Assembly (NCBI GenBank): GCA_002964805.2
Contig: PUDQ02000033.1
Coordinates: forward strand, 124,001 to 188,000
Reading direction: 5' to 3'
Origin: Trametes villosa
Taxonomy: Eukaryota; Basidiomycota; Agaricomycetes; Polyporales; Polyporaceae
Length of the DNA: 64,000 nt
The notes beneath the pieces are model-generated. The model saw nothing but the letters and a program-made list of their open reading frames with translations, ran no database searches and was not told where the DNA came from. Shown here piece after piece: positions 43,257 to 55,831 of this stretch. The position numbers and the translations under genes are program-made. Position 1 is the first letter of the stretch, and the number at the start of each line of letters is the position of its first letter.

Positions 43257-45967
43257 ATGTCTTCATCGGTGAAGGTGTGAGTACCGCGTAGGTTACGTTA
43301 GCCTTGAACCTACTAACCTTATCTTAGGCTTACGGTGGGGTCGGCTGTCGGTTCCATCCGCGAGCTCTTCGCCAAAATCAAGGCCATTGACGCGAAACAC
43401 GGCAAGTTCGACTTCGCGCTCTGTGTTGGTGATTTCTTCGGCCCTGCCAAGGGGGCCACGGAAGACTATGTGGAGGATGATGAGCTTATTCAGCTGTTGG
43501 AGGGTCGGCTAGAAGGTCGCGTCGCTTCCCCCTTGCTGTATGTACCCAGGACTCAATATATGATGTTACAGCCCCCATGGAATGTTACGTGATGCAGGGC
43601 GAACACCCTTTGCCACCCCCCGTTATTGAAAAGTTCGCGAAGACTGGCGGCGTCTTGTGCCAGAACGTATTTCTCCTGCGTGAGTGCGTGCATACAGCCG
43701 CATGGCCGATTGCTCAACCATATGGCATGCAGACAAATCCGGAGTGCTGAGCACGGCGCAAGGCATCCGTATCGCATGCCTGGGTGGAGTCTATGATTCC
43801 AACTTGTACACCGCGTCTGAGTCTGCGCATGTGAGTATTCCATGTCTCTCGCACTGCACGCTTGCTTAGTGATTCTTGCAGGGCTTTACCTCTCCCTACT
43901 TTACCTCCCAAAATGTCGAGAAACTGCTGGCCAATACCATGACCAGCTCCAAACCCCAAGAACGAAACTACACCTCCCTCGCATCCATCAAATCCTCGAG
44001 CACCCCCTCCCAGCTTGTCGACATTCTCATCACCCACGCCTGGCCAGCGGGTATCACACAGTTATCCTCCGCTCCGCTTCCCGTCCCGGAGCTCTCCGCG
44101 ATAGGTGTGGAACCCGTCGCGGAGGTCGTGCGCAAGACCAAGCCGCGATATCACTTCGCCGCGGGCGGCGGTCACCCGCCCCGGTTCTGGGAGCGGGAAC
44201 CGTTCGTGTGGGAGGACGAGCCGCCGCGCGTCAGCAGGTTCGTCAGTCTCGGCGCGTTCGGCGGGGAGCAGCCCTCCGGGAAGAAGCAGCGGGTACGTCC
44301 CCGGGCTGACATGCGGTCGGCGCGTTGCACGCGCAGGTATGGCGGACTTTGAGCTGATGCTGTCTTGCTGGTGTCTTGCAGTGGTTCTACGCGTTTTCGA
44401 TAGCGCCGGTGTCGCCGACGAGCGAACCTCCGCCGAAACCCGCAAATGCGACGCAGAACCCGTTCTTGCACCGCGCGCCCAAACGGCCCCTCGACTCCGG
44501 CGATGACTACAGGTGGGGTAACCAACAGCAACCTGGGAAACGTAGTAGGACAGGTACGGACGAGTACTGCAGAGTTTGCGCGCCGGGGCTCACGCGCATT
44601 GCCTCATAGACGAGCCGTCGGATAAGCCACCCTCGGGTTACAAGTGCAAAATCTGTGAATCGCCAGAGGTTTGTTTATGGTAGCCGTCTCCGATAGTCTA
44701 TTGACGGTGGGCCTTAGCATTTCATAACCGACTGCCCCGAGCGGGAGAAACCGAAGGACGGGTACATCTGCCGCGTCTGTAATGAGGTAAAGGGGTGTCC
44801 ATTGGAGTCCTGATACGTCGCTCATACAATACCTGCAGCCTGGCCACTTCGTCCGCGACTGTCCTATCAAGAACGCAGTCGGCGACACCGGTGGCAAAAA
44901 GCCCCGCGAGGGATATGTGTGCCGCGCTTGTGGGAGCGAGCTGCACTTCATCCAGGACTGCCCCGTCGCGAACCAGACAGGCGGAGGCCGACATGGCGGC
45001 GGCAAGCGCGCGCCGCCGAAGCCCATTGCGCGTATGTGACACCTTCCTACTACCTCCTCGCCGAGGACAATAGCTGACCGTGCGGCGCAGCGGACGAGTG
45101 CTGGTTCTGCCTGTCGAATCCAAATCTGGCGTGAGTGCAAATCGCCCTGTTCATTGCACCCGACCTGACAGCTTCTGTGTGCGCAGGAAGCACCTTATTG
45201 TGTCCATCGGCACGGAGTGCTACGTGACGCTTCCGAAAGGCCAGATCATTCCCACACACCAGGGCGCGGACCACCCGAACGTGCCCCCAGTCCCGGGCGG
45301 CGGTCACGTCCTCATCGTGCCCATCACGCACTACCCGACGTACCTCGCCATCCCGCCGGACTTGGCCGACCCCATCCTCGACGAGACAGAGAAGTGCGCA
45401 CCCTTCCCTGCCGCCCCTGCCCCACACTGCTTCCGTGCGGCTTCCTCGGCTGACCAATCACAATAGGTACAAGGCGGCGCTGCGCGCGCTGTACGCGAAG
45501 CACAACGCGGCCGCGGTCTGCTTCGAGGTCGGGCGGATGAGCGCGAAGGGCGGGCACGCGCACGTGCAGGTCGTGCCCGTGCCGAGCAAGCTCCGGAACG
45601 CGGTCGGGGACGCGTTCCGCGAGGAGGGCCGCGCGCTCGGGCTTGAGTGGGAGGAGGACGCGGACGAGGCGCTGCGCGCGTGCGCGGGGGGCCGCGGGAG
45701 CTACTTCCGCGTCGACCTGCCCGACGGGACGAAGATGGTGCACTTGATCAGGGAGCGCGGGCCGTTCAGCATCCAGTTTGGGAGGTGAGTTTGGGGTGGG
45801 GCTCGGGGTGTGCGTGTGGCTGACGGAGATGCAGACAGGTGCTGGTGTCTATCCTTGGGATGGCGGACCGCTTCGACTGGAAGGCATGCACGCAGCCGGA
45901 AGACGAGGATAAGGAGGACGCGCAGGCTTTCAAGGCCGCATTTGCTCCTTTCGACCCCTCGTTGTAG
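43257..45967 (+). CDS. CWF19L1: CWF19-like protein 1 / Drn1 (lariat debranching-associated) with three zinc knuckles
   Basis: Thirteen exons (43257-43276, 43328-43515, 43572-43679, 43733-43830, 43882-44292, 44382-44553, 44610-44668, 44718-44786, 44839-45031, 45091-45130, 45187-45393, 45467-45784, 45835-45967) give 671 aa. The N-terminal part is metallophosphoesterase-like (F-A-L-C-V-G-D-F-F, MQGEHPLP, I-A-C-L-G-G-V-Y-D). Three CCHC knuckles at 345-358, 370-383 and 403-416 precede the CwfJ C-terminal domain (DECWFCLSNP, H-L-I-V-S-I-G, G-G-H-V-L-I-V-P-I-T-H-Y, G-G-H-A-H-V-Q-V-V-P), a HIT-like fold. Family members bind the debranching enzyme Dbr1 and branched RNA. Introns fall inside knuckles 1 and 2, between the second Cys and the His. 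Confidence 0.92.
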
Positions 45968-46133
45968 TGGATGTCCTGCTCGCACGGGTGTATTATGTGC
46001 CAAGACTACTGCTTCGTGTGCCTTGCGTCAAAGATATGGACTGCATAGCGAGAATGGTAGTATGCTACAGGTGTTATGATAGGGATACTCGGTGCAACGT
46101 ATAATACAAAAGACAGACGGCTCTCCACCTTGT

Positions 46134-46742
46134 CTATTCGATGGTACTAGCATCCGATACTGACCCCTCCTCAGAGCTGCCCTCCTCGGGGTACATTTCG
46201 CCACTGGCATCCGCAGGCTGATCCATATCCTCCATGTCCGCGTCGAGATCCTGGTCCTCTTCCTCCTCTTCCTCAGTCGAGTTCTCGTCCTCGTCCATGA
46301 GCGAGTTGCCGTCCCCAGTATGGTCGGTTCCCTCTGACCCCTCCGACGCGTCATCCGCCTATGAGATCCGGTCAGCATGTGGGTGGCAATGCCAGCTGGG
46401 GATGCCACTCACGTCGTTCTTCTCCTCGTGCTGCGTCCACGTCCGGCCGATGGGTATAAGGAAGTTGTATCCCCTGTTCTTGATCTCGAGGGTCTGGAGA
46501 CGCGTTCCACATCAGTATAGCGACATGCAAACGCGGCGAGCGCGTCCTCGCACCTGGTCCTCGATGGCGTTCTCCTCGTCGCTGAGCTCCTCCATCTCGC
46601 GCCACAGGTCCCGGTAGTTGATGAACCGCTCCCGGCGCTGCATCGACGGCGCCGGGGGTATCGGGTGCGGGTGCGGCGGCAACGGAAGCAGACGAGGGAA
46701 TATGGGGCTGCGAGGGAGCACAGTCGGTGAAGCCACAGACAT
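46134..46742 (-). CDS. APC15: Anaphase-promoting complex subunit 15 (APC15/Mnd2-like)
   Basis: Exons 46742-46554, 46493-46413 and 46358-46134 give 164 aa. A Pro-rich N-terminus (LPRSPIFPRLLPLPP) leads into an aromatic/acidic helix (LWREMEELSDEE), then N-F-L-I-P-I-G-R and a long Asp/Glu/Ser tail. This order (proline start, helix, L-x-P-I-G motif, acidic tail) matches APC15, which promotes turnover of the mitotic checkpoint complex on the APC/C. The similarity is short, so the call depends on architecture and the L-I-P-I-G motif. It converges on CWF19L1 with 166 bp between the stops. Confidence 0.72.
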
Positions 46743-47009
46743 GGTGCACGGCGGAGGTGGTGGTGGTCGATCACGAAGAGTATGCCGGATGGCGCGGGCC
46801 GCGGGTACACATGGTGGCTGCAGCAGCGGGAGCGGCACTTGCGCTTGAATGTGACTTTGTCGCAGCATACATGTCTCAGTGCTGCTGCTGCGTCTGCCAT
46901 GCGTCTCTCGCATCTCCCTCAGCGTCCACCTCTAGCTTACCGCTATAACCTTCCGTCGTTGCACCCGGTCTGACCACCACCTACCACTGACATCAGTGCC
47001 ACCGTCATA

Positions 47010-48655
47010 ATGCAACATCCCGACGTCGCTTCTCACCCATTCGCAAGCGATGCGCGGTCTGCTATCGCTCGATTACCGGATGACACGCTGTACGCGGTGT
47101 TCGAGGTGCTACGCGGCTGTATCTGCTTCCCAGGAGAGTCGGAGGACGTGCCTTACGACCCGTTGCCCAAGGTCCGTCTACCCATGGTACCGTCTGGCAG
47201 GACATGCTCATGACCCTGTCGGTTTCTTAGGCCTACAGACGGGATAAAGCTCTGACTGTCTCCCGAGGACCCAAGGTACCTCTGTGGACCCTCCCCATCG
47301 TCCTGTCTCACGTCTGCGCTCGGTGGCGCGCATTCGCTCTTGCCTCGCCTCGCCTCTGGAGCTTCATTCGCGTAACCGGGTCGTTCTCCAATAGGCTTAT
47401 GCTGGCCATGTTCCTCGAGCGGTCTCAGCAGATGCCGCTCTCCGTGCTTCTCACAAAGCCGGCAGCCCCCACGGACAAGAGCACGCCCGGTCACAACTTC
47501 CTCTACAACCTTCTAGCCTTGACCAGCGAGGTGGCAGACCTCGTGGTTCGAATACGAGAACTAGGCGTAGTCCTCCCTCGAGAAACAGCGCGGTTGGTTC
47601 TAGATGCCCTCGCGGATTCCCCGGTGCCTCACTTGGAGAAGCTGTGGCTGGACGTCGGCCTCGAGAACCATGGGGACCTGCTCCCTATCCACGTGCTGAA
47701 CGTCAATCCTTTGTCCGTGCGAACTTTGCATGCGAGACAGATGCCCATGAGCTGGTTGCCTTTCGAGGGCCTCATCCGTCTGGAGCTCTCTTCCGGTCCA
47801 AGACCTTCCCTGCCGGCTCTCTTGTTCACGTTGAAGAACAGCCCTGGTCTTGAGGTTCTCCAGCTCCGTATCCCGTCTTTCCGAGCGGACGATGCGGTTC
47901 CAGACGGCGAAGTTCCCGTCGAGCTAGCGAACCTCCGAGAGCTTCTTTTGAGCGTCGTGGAGGGAGACTCCGGCGCGTTCGACATACTCCCGCACATCAC
48001 ATTCTCCCCAACGACCGAGATAGACCTCCACTTCACAGGGCGCCGACCGGCTTGTTTATATGAGCAAAACGAGCCTCTCCGCAAAATCGCGTTGTCCGTC
48101 AAGGATGTCAGCATACATGTGGACCCGCTTCGGGGCGCGACGATAGAATCCGCCGATCCGCCTGTTATCGTCGACTACGACGGCACGTTCTTCGCCCGCG
48201 AAGGTCTTCCCATCCATAAGACGCAGGTGCACGAGGGCCTCCTGGCCTTCCCCCTCCCCGCCCTGGAGCACGCTTTGTTGTCCGTCTACGACTGGGTAGA
48301 CGATCCTCTCCCATTCCAGTGGCGGTTCAACCATCTCTTCTCCACGCTACCCACCATAACACACCTCAGGACGACAGTCCACACCAAGTACGTGCCGTAC
48401 ATCGCGGCCGCGCTCAACGGCCCCGAGGACGAGGAGGGCCGTATGCGCTGCTCGAAGCTGCGGCGATGGACTATCGCCTGGTGTGGGGAGGAACCCTCTG
48501 TAGACGACTTCTGGATTGTGGAGAGGTGCTGTGCGCGACGCGCGTCGGAAGGCGTGCCCCTCGATACGTTGGAGACGAGCGTCGCGGTTCCCGATTTCGT
48601 CCTGGACAGTCTTCAGCGGTCAGTCAGGATTGTGTCAGTGTTAGAAGACTTTTGA
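47010..48655 (+). CDS. F-box-like protein
   Basis: Two exons (47010-47171, 47231-48655) give 528 aa. The N-terminus has an F-box-like motif, I-A-R-L-P-D-D-T-L-Y-A-V-F-E, and after an insertion L-S-H-V-C-A-R-W-R-A-F-A-L-A-S-P-R-L-W-S, the usual second half of the fungal F-box/cyclin-F signature. The rest is Leu-rich without a clear repeat period, as in the large expanded F-box families of mushrooms. It probably serves as a substrate adaptor for an SCF ubiquitin ligase; the target is unknown. An intron lies between the two halves of the F-box. It is convergent with arginase. Confidence 0.75.
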
Positions 48656-48898
48656 TGTGCAGGTGCGGTTCGGATTGCTGAACGTGACTGTTCTGTTGAA
48701 GGGCTTGATTTACCTATGCTTTCTTGCGACGATCCTCGCTTTGTGAAACAGACCACGACATCGGACACCCAGATTCCTAGGGCGACAAATTCATAACCTC
48801 ACTGTACTGTATTACACAATGTATGCTACATATAGCATCTAGCTGTGAATGTATACATAGGGTTGTCTGGGACCCTGAAGCTAGTCGGAGTGTACAGC

Positions 48899-50310
48899 TC
48901 AGAGGAGGGTCTCGCCTGTGGGTCGTCGTCAGCACGCGAGCGAGGGGGCGTAGTTCGAGTGAGGCCGACACATACCAAGAGCAGAGCGAGCAAGCGAGCA
49001 CCCGACAGCGACTGTCTGCTTAACTGAGGCGGGGTCCGACAAAGACGGGTTGACCTCCTGTTACGGGAAATGAGCATCTTTCCGGAGACGAATCGCACAA
49101 AGGCTGACCATGATGTCCAGCGCAACAAGGCATCCAGTCTCGTACACCGCCTCGCAGATGTAGTGTCCCTCTCTGAAGGTCAGCCCGCCACGCACGGGCG
49201 TGCCCGTCGAGGGCGCGACGGTCGGGTCGAGCGCGTCGACGTCGAAGCTGAGGTGGATCGGGAGCTTGCGGCCGGGGTTGACGTGGTCGAGCGCCATCTC
49301 GACGACGCGCCCGATGCCGTACTTGTCGACCTCGTGCATGCTGAACGCCTTGATGCCGTGCTCGCGCAGGATGCGGCGCTCGCCCGCGTCGACGTCGCGC
49401 AGGCCGATGTACACGAGGCGGTGCGGCTTCAGCAGCGGCTTCACCCAGGCGAACTCCTCGACCTTCGGCCCGATGCCGAGCAGGAACGAGACGGGCATGC
49501 CGTGGATGTTGCCTGCGTTGGGGAGAGCGCGCGGAGTAAGCGCGGCGGTTCGGGGAGGCGCGTGTAGAAAGACGTACCAGAATCCGTGGTTTCGGCGGTG
49601 TTAATGTCGGCGTGCGCGTCTACCCAGACGACGCACGCATCGGGGTATTTCCTATGTTGCCACGTCAGTGAGATACGGACAAGACAGACGATCATAGGGC
49701 TAAACATACTCGAGCGTCCCAGAGATAGTGCCCATGGCCTGTACTCGCCGTAGGTGAGCTGCGTCGAGGCTTCCTTCGGGTGCAGATGATGCTCACCAGG
49801 GAGTGATCGCCGCCGAGCGTGAGGGGAAGCTGTCCCTTTTTGGCGTGGTCGCCCACGACCGTCGCGACAGCTTCGCAGACACGCGACACGAAGCGGGGGT
49901 TCTTGAGCTTGCCAATTGGGGGGTCGTTCTCGGTGCCGATCTCTTCAAACTGGTGGTGGCCGTCGAACTGGACCTTCCACCCGAGCTCTGCGAGCTGCTC
50001 TGGCAGGCCTGCCTCGACGAGGTGGATGGGACCCTTGTCCACGCCAACCTTGGGCTGTGACCGGTGAAGTGAGTCCTCCGGAGATGGTGCGGGTTCGAGT
50101 AAGCTTACCTGGCCGCCACTAGAATAGACGTTGCGCGAGGTAAACGCGTGTCCGCGTCTGGACTATCGATTGCTCACCTGAAGGGACAACCAACGATCTA
50201 CTGAATTGGTCAGAGCCGGAGGCGTGTGGTAGGAGAGGCAGTAGACCTACTGCGACGGTCTTGGGGTCGGGGAGGAAGCGGGAGACGGAGGACTCGATGC
50301 GGGCGGCCAT
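48899..50310 (-). CDS. CAR1: Arginase
   Basis: Nine exons (50310-50251, 50197-50178, 50118-50109, 50054-49797, 49738-49710, 49651-49578, 49512-49109, 49057-48976, 48915-48899) give 317 aa, the normal length. The manganese-binding motifs are all present: G-G-D-H-S, D-A-H-A-D-I-N and S-F-D-V-D-A-L-D-P. The N-terminal V-G-C-P-F-S-G-G-Q is also typical. The enzyme hydrolyses arginine to ornithine and urea and has no visible mitochondrial presequence. Exon 3 is only 10 nt (50118-50109) and is required to read S-G-G-Q in frame. The last two exons are short and give L-M/E-V-N-P-S-L and the C-terminus. The gene is divergent from the aminotransferase across 443 bp. Confidence 0.95.
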
Positions 50311-50753
50311 TATGGATGGATTAGCGACTTCAGACGAGATGCTATGTGACTCCGGGGCTGTAGGAGATGCGCAGGAGCGAGCCAAGGGGAACGGGGAATG
50401 GTATAAGAGCACTCTATGGGCGCCTATGTACAGCAAGAACCAAGATCCGGAAATAATGACATCTCCCCGTGACGGGTGCTTTAATCTAATCTAATCTGCA
50501 GACGCGCACATCCTGGACGGCGGCAGGCCCAGGAACTAAGAATAGAGGCCGATGTTGTCACCATCATCATCCCCCGCAGACGCCATGGCCTCAAGCAAAC
50601 CAGTGACCGCACACGCCGCTGCCTCCCGCCTTCTGCTCATTGGACAACAAACGGCTGATAGACATCACGACTTCTGATTCAAACCAGATATATACCCCCT
50701 CCCCGCACAGTCCCTCGCACACTCTCCCCACATCCTCCCTCACAACCACCACC
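50311..50753. promoter_or_regulatory. Shared divergent promoter of arginase and aminotransferase
   Basis: A 443-bp interval separates two divergent nitrogen-metabolism genes. GATAA/TATC-type motifs and a TAATCTAATCT repeat (about 50484-50496) are visible; GATA-factor regulation is possible but not demonstrable here. Confidence 0.4.
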
Positions 50754-52859
50754 ATGTCTCTCTCTGGCACGCACACGCCCATCTCCAGGTCCGGCAGGTC
50801 TACCCCGCTGCACCTGCGCGATGTCGTGAGTAATACACTCGAATCGACCGTAGCGAAACTGACAAACCCTCGGTACAGGTCCACGATGTGATCAGACACT
50901 TCAGACATGAAAAGGACTCGGAAGCACACAGGGTACGTCTTCGAGAGCTCGCTGCCAACACAGACTATTATTTACGCGCTGCTCGTAGATTTTCCGCCAG
51001 TCCGCTGGACACAAGGCCCCGGGCGCTCTACCGCAATTGACCAACCCGGACGAAGAGACCGTCCCTGGTATCGAGCACCCCGGCAGCACGGGTGTTATCT
51101 ACTGCTCTGACCGCGCCATGGCCAACGGCTTCTCCTACGCGTCCTCGCACGAGTGGGCCAACCTGGGCCAGGGAGCGCCTGAAGTGGGCCAAATCCCCGA
51201 TGCGCCCGCTCGCCCCACGAGTATCCCCCTGCCGGAGGACTCGCTGGAGTACGCGCCCACGACCGGTGTCAAAGGTAGGTTTGATCATTCACCGCCCATG
51301 GAGGCATCAGGGATGCGGCATAGTGTCTGACCAGTCACCCATCATGATCAGCTCTCCGCGAGGCAGTGGCCGACCTATACAACCACCAATACCGGCAAAA
51401 TAAGCTCAGCCAATACACCTACGAGAACGTGTGCATTGTTCCCGGAGGTCGTTCAGGCCTTTCGCGTGTGGCGGCCGTTGTTGGCGACGTGTACTGCGTA
51501 TGTCTGGGATCGGGCGTTCCGTCGACAAATAACTGACATATGGAGCGCATATAGTCATACCAGATCCCGGACTATACTGCATACGATCAGGTTCTAAGCG
51601 CCTTCAAGCGTCTCGTGCCGGTTCCCACTGCGTATGTGCTACTCGGTTTCTCGAGAGTGTTATCTGACCGTAGCCATCAGCCTGAGCGCAGAAAATAGCT
51701 ACAAGTTGGACGTCGAACAGATCAAGAAGGACATCCGTACCCAAGGGCTTGAGGTCGTCCTCGCCTCCAACCCTCGCAACCCTACCGGTCAGGTCATTGA
51801 GGGCGAGGAGTTGAAAGCTTTGGTCAACACCGCGCGCGATTCCTCCGCGACCCTCATTTTGGACGAGGTCAGATCATTCTAATGCACGCGACACGCACGT
51901 GCGCTAACGCATATTGGCATGCAGTTCTACTCCTGGTACATGTACCCAGAGAAGGAGGAGGAATTCGGACGGTCGGTTTCATCCGCCGAGTACATTGACA
52001 ACGTCAACAACGTCAGTTTGGAGGACCCAGACACTCATGACGCATGGCTGATATCGTACCCATTCAGGACCCTGTCGTCATTGTGAACGGTCTTACGAAG
52101 GTTCGTTGCGCGTGAAACACTCAGCTTACCAGGGCTGACGTGCATATAGAACTGGCGCCTTCCTGGCTGGCGTGTCTGCTGGGTGCTCGGCCCCAAGAAC
52201 TTGATCACTGCCCTCTCGCAGTCCGGTTCCTTCCTTGACGGAGGTGCTAACCACCCGTAAGCATTTTGCCCTATCCACAGTATGAATCTCTAACTAACTG
52301 CTCTTGTACAGTCTCCAGCTCGCAGCCATCCCGCTCCTCGACCACGAGCGCGTCATGAAGGAGAAGGTCGCGCTCCAGCGGCACTTCAAACACAAGCGCG
52401 ACCACGTGCTGAAGCGGCTCGAGGAGCTCGGGCTCAAAGTCGACGTCCCGCCCGTCGCGACGTTCTACATCTGGCTCAACCTCGAGCGCCTCCCTGCACC
52501 GCTCAACAACGGCCTCACGTTCTTCGAGGAGCTCCTGAAGGAGAAGACGATCGTCATCCCCGGCATCTTCTTCGACATCAACCCCGCGCATCGCCGCAAC
52601 CTCTTCCACTCGCCGTGCCACAACTTCGTGCGCCTGTCGTTTGGGCCGCCGCTTGAGGACCTCGACAAGGGTGCGTTTATATGCTGCTGGCGCGAAGCGC
52701 GCTGGGTGGATGGTGGAGTGTGCTGACGCATGTCTTCTGACAGGCCTGGACGCGATCGGGCGCGTGCTGCGCAAGGCCAAGAAGGAGGGCGGGCAGGCGT
52801 TCGGGCACAGCTACAAGAAGAGCCTCGACGGCACCCACCAGCTCGACCACCACATCTAA
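50754..52859 (+). CDS. Class I/II pyridoxal-phosphate aminotransferase
   Basis: Eleven exons (50754-50825, 50879-50932, 50989-51274, 51352-51497, 51555-51631, 51681-51867, 51925-52011, 52068-52100, 52150-52256, 52312-52670, 52744-52859) give 507 aa. The fold-type I markers are N-P-R-N-P-T-G (phosphate and substrate side), L-D-E-F-Y-S-W-Y (cofactor Asp/Tyr) and N-G-L-T-K-N-W-R-L-P-G-W-R, where Lys314 is the Schiff-base lysine. The C-terminal A-T-F-Y-I-W-L-N and F-V-R-L-S-F-G complete the family pattern. Substrate (aromatic amino acid, kynurenine or alanine type) is not clear. The first roughly 30 residues are Ser/Thr-rich and not clearly a targeting signal. It shares a divergent promoter with arginase, suggesting a role in amino-nitrogen catabolism. 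Confidence 0.88.
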
Positions 52860-53741
52860 ACTACAAGACGTCGCGCCCACCTGGCCCAAGGGATCCGATA
52901 GAGTCGGTTTGTAGACGAGGGACACCTTCCCGCTTCATGAACACCGAGTACGAGAATGTAACGATCACGAGAAGACACGAATGCATACCCCTTGTACGAT
53001 GTGAATGCCAGTCCCGCCTTCGCGCCCTCAGGCCTCAGGTCACCTGTCAGCTCTACCGCCATCCGACACCAACGGGAGCGGAACGGCCTGCGCATCTCTA
53101 CCATTGGTCGTCTGTCCGACACTTGGCGCCGTTTCTCGTCATTGGGCGAGACCAGCTGACCCCAATTGACTAGCCCGATACCCGCTTAAGAAGACACGGC
53201 TACGGTTGGGCGCGCGTCGCGCAACTGCTTGCGGTTGGGGTGCTCTCACGCGGCTCCGGCGCGACTACCTGCGCAGTACACCGACTTCATCTGCGTCGCC
53301 CTTCAATTTCATTGGGAAGCCGCTTCTCAACCGTCTCTTCAGGTACGCGTTCATACCGCACGTACCAACACGGGCTCGCCGCTGATCATATCCACGGATA
53401 GTAGGAAATACAGCGGAGTTAGCCACTACACGAGTTATTCAATTTGCTTCTAAGAGTCATGTCCTGACACTGAATGACGGCCGGTAGCGCCCTGGCGAGG
53501 GTGGCAAGCACCGCGTCCGACCCCGCCGCCGCCGCAAACCCACCTGAGTGAACGCCATCTGCGTGCGCACGTCAGGGGCGCATCTGTATCAGCGTTTGAC
53601 GGGAAACGCTGAGAAGCCGGGCTGCGAGGGTCAGCTGGGGCGTTAGCGAGAGAGAAGGCGCGAAGATTCCCGCGAAGACATATAAAGTGCGCCCTGGATG
53701 AGTGCGTGATTCTCCGCTCAGGCCCCAACTTGCGCGACGAT
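52860..53741. other. Intergenic / transporter promoter
   Basis: This is an 880-bp interval with no visible gene. The last 110 bp, including TATAAAGTGCGC, recur before the second transporter gene. Confidence 0.5.
53681..53686 (+). promoter_or_regulatory. TATA box of transporter A
   Basis: TATAAA lies 61 bases before the ATG at 53742, inside a block (AGAAGGCG.GAAG...TATAAAGTGCGC.CTGGA) that is also present before transporter B at 56731. Confidence 0.6.
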
Positions 53742-55831
53742 ATGGACGCGAACACTGGTGAGTGCCATGGTGACTTACTATCACAGGGAGAAATCGAGGC
53801 TTAGTCGTATATTTGCAGAAAAGGGCGCGTCCGTGGAGACTGCAAGCGTCGTCAAGGACGGCGATGTTGACGAACATGCGTCCTCGATCAGCTCTCGAGA
53901 AAGCCCCGCTGGATATAGGCAGCTGTACCCGGGCGTCGACGAGGCCAAGCTCGTGCGGAAGATTGACCTGCGGGTCGTCCCGATGATCAGCATCCTCTAT
54001 CTCCTCGCTTTTCTTGACCGGTACGTCTTGGCATGGTGCGCTCTCGTCATGTTCCTAAAGTCTCACTGAAGTTGGCGGCAGGGTGAATGTCTCCAACGCT
54101 GTCCTGTTCAACCTGAAGCAGGACCTGAAGCTTACCGGAGACCAATTCAACACGGCGCTGGTGGTCTTGTGAGTTTTGTAGCCGTGGCGCTCCCGTGTAA
54201 GTTACTGAATACTGAACCCATCATGCTTGTTAGCTTCGTGCCGTACGTTCTCTTCGAGATACCCTCGAATGTGTTCCTTAAACGTTTCAAGCCCCACGTC
54301 TGGCGTACGTCCTTGATTCCTTATCCGCAACACTAGCTCTCGTTGACAACCAACCCGCATTCGCCTTGATCCCCTCATAGTACCTCTGTCGATGCTCCTC
54401 TTCGGGCTCATCACCATCCTCCAGGGGTTCGCACAGAACTTCAGCGGCCTCGTCGCTGCCCGCTTCTTCCTGGGGCTCGCAGAGTCCGGGTTCTTCCCCG
54501 GGTGCTGCTACATGCTCTCCATGTGGTACACGCGCGGGGAGGCCCAGAAGCGCTATTCTTTCTTCTTCTCTTCGACGACTCTCGCGGGCGGCTTTGGTGG
54601 CCTGCTGGCGAGCGCGATTGGGAAGCTGGATGGGGTGAGGGGATACCACGGGTGGCGGTGGATCCTCATACTCGGTAATGTCGCAAGTTACTCAGAATGA
54701 GGAATGTAACGAGCTCACGTCGGCTTATTGAATCTAGAGGGTGTTTTAACAGTGGCTGTAGCTGTGTTGTCGTACTTCGTCCTCCCCGACTTCCCGGAGG
54801 ACGCAAGGTGGCTCACCAAAGATGAGAAGGAGTTCCTGAAGGCACGTTTGTACGAGGATGTCGGGCACCCACGCACCCAAGACCCACTCACATTCAAGGG
54901 CGTACTCACTGTGCTGAAGGATCGTGAGTTCGCATTCTGTTCGCTTTTTTCTTCACTCTCTGACATAGCACGTTCATCAGCTAAGATCATCTTCGGGCCG
55001 TTCATGTATTTTGGGCTAATCGTCCCTGCGTACAGCAACAGTGAGCCTGGGTTCCACCCGTCCCCGCGCTCCTTCATCCTAACCCTACCCGCGTCCGCTC
55101 TAGCCTACTTCTCGCCCACCATCGTACAGACGTTCGGCCACAGCACGATTCAGACGCAGCTGCTCTCCGTCCCGCCCTACGCGTGCGCCTTCGTTGTCAC
55201 CATGATCGTCGCGATCGCGTCCGACCGCGTCCGCCAACGCTTCGTCTTCTTCGTTGCGTGCTGTGCGCTCGCACTCGTGGGGTACCTCATCCTGCTCGTC
55301 GTGCACGACAACACTCATCTCCAGTACGGCGCGTTATACATCGTGCCGTGTGGTGTGTACTCTGCGATGCCCATCGCGCTGTGCTGGTTCGAGACGAATT
55401 GTGAGCGTCCTCCATGCAGTCCGGGGTATCTGCTGCCATGTTTTGCACTACTAACTCGTGCGCAGTGGGGAGCCACCATAGGAGGGCGGTCGGCACGGCC
55501 GCACAGATCTCATTCGGAAACAGTGCGTGATTTAGCTGAGGGCTACCGAGGTCAAGACTTACCGTGACTGACGACGCGCACATTCGCAGTTGGGGGTATC
55601 GTCGCGGCGTACTCGTTCCTCACCAAGGACTCGCCACGCTTCATCCCGGGGTACAGCATCGACGTCGCATTCGTCGTGCTCGCCATCGCTGCTGGGTGCG
55701 GTTACTTCCTAACGGTGCGGAGGGAGAACCGAAGGCGCGACCGCATGGCGGCGGAAGGCCCCGTTGTGCTCAGCGAAGAAGAAAAGGAGAAGCTGGGAGA
55801 TCTGAATCCCGAGTACCGGTACTTCACGTAG
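53742..55831 (+). CDS. MFS permease A, anion:cation symporter (Dal5/Tna1-like)
   Basis: Ten exons (53742-53757, 53819-54020, 54082-54168, 54234-54304, 54381-54674, 54738-54923, 54981-55040, 55104-55400, 55466-55522, 55590-55831) give 503 aa with about 12 hydrophobic segments. Family marks are K-I-D-L-R-V-V-P, Y-L-L-A-F-L-D-R-V-N-V-S-N-A, G-L-A-E-S-G-F-F-P-G and S-M-W-Y-T-R-G-E-A-Q-K-R, as in the yeast Dal5/Tna1/Fen2 group that imports allantoate, nicotinate, pantothenate or small peptides. The substrate is not predictable. The soluble N-terminus is acidic and Ser-rich; the C-terminus is E-E-K-E-K-L-G-D-L-N-P-E-Y-R-Y-F. It is tandem with copy B. Confidence 0.9.
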
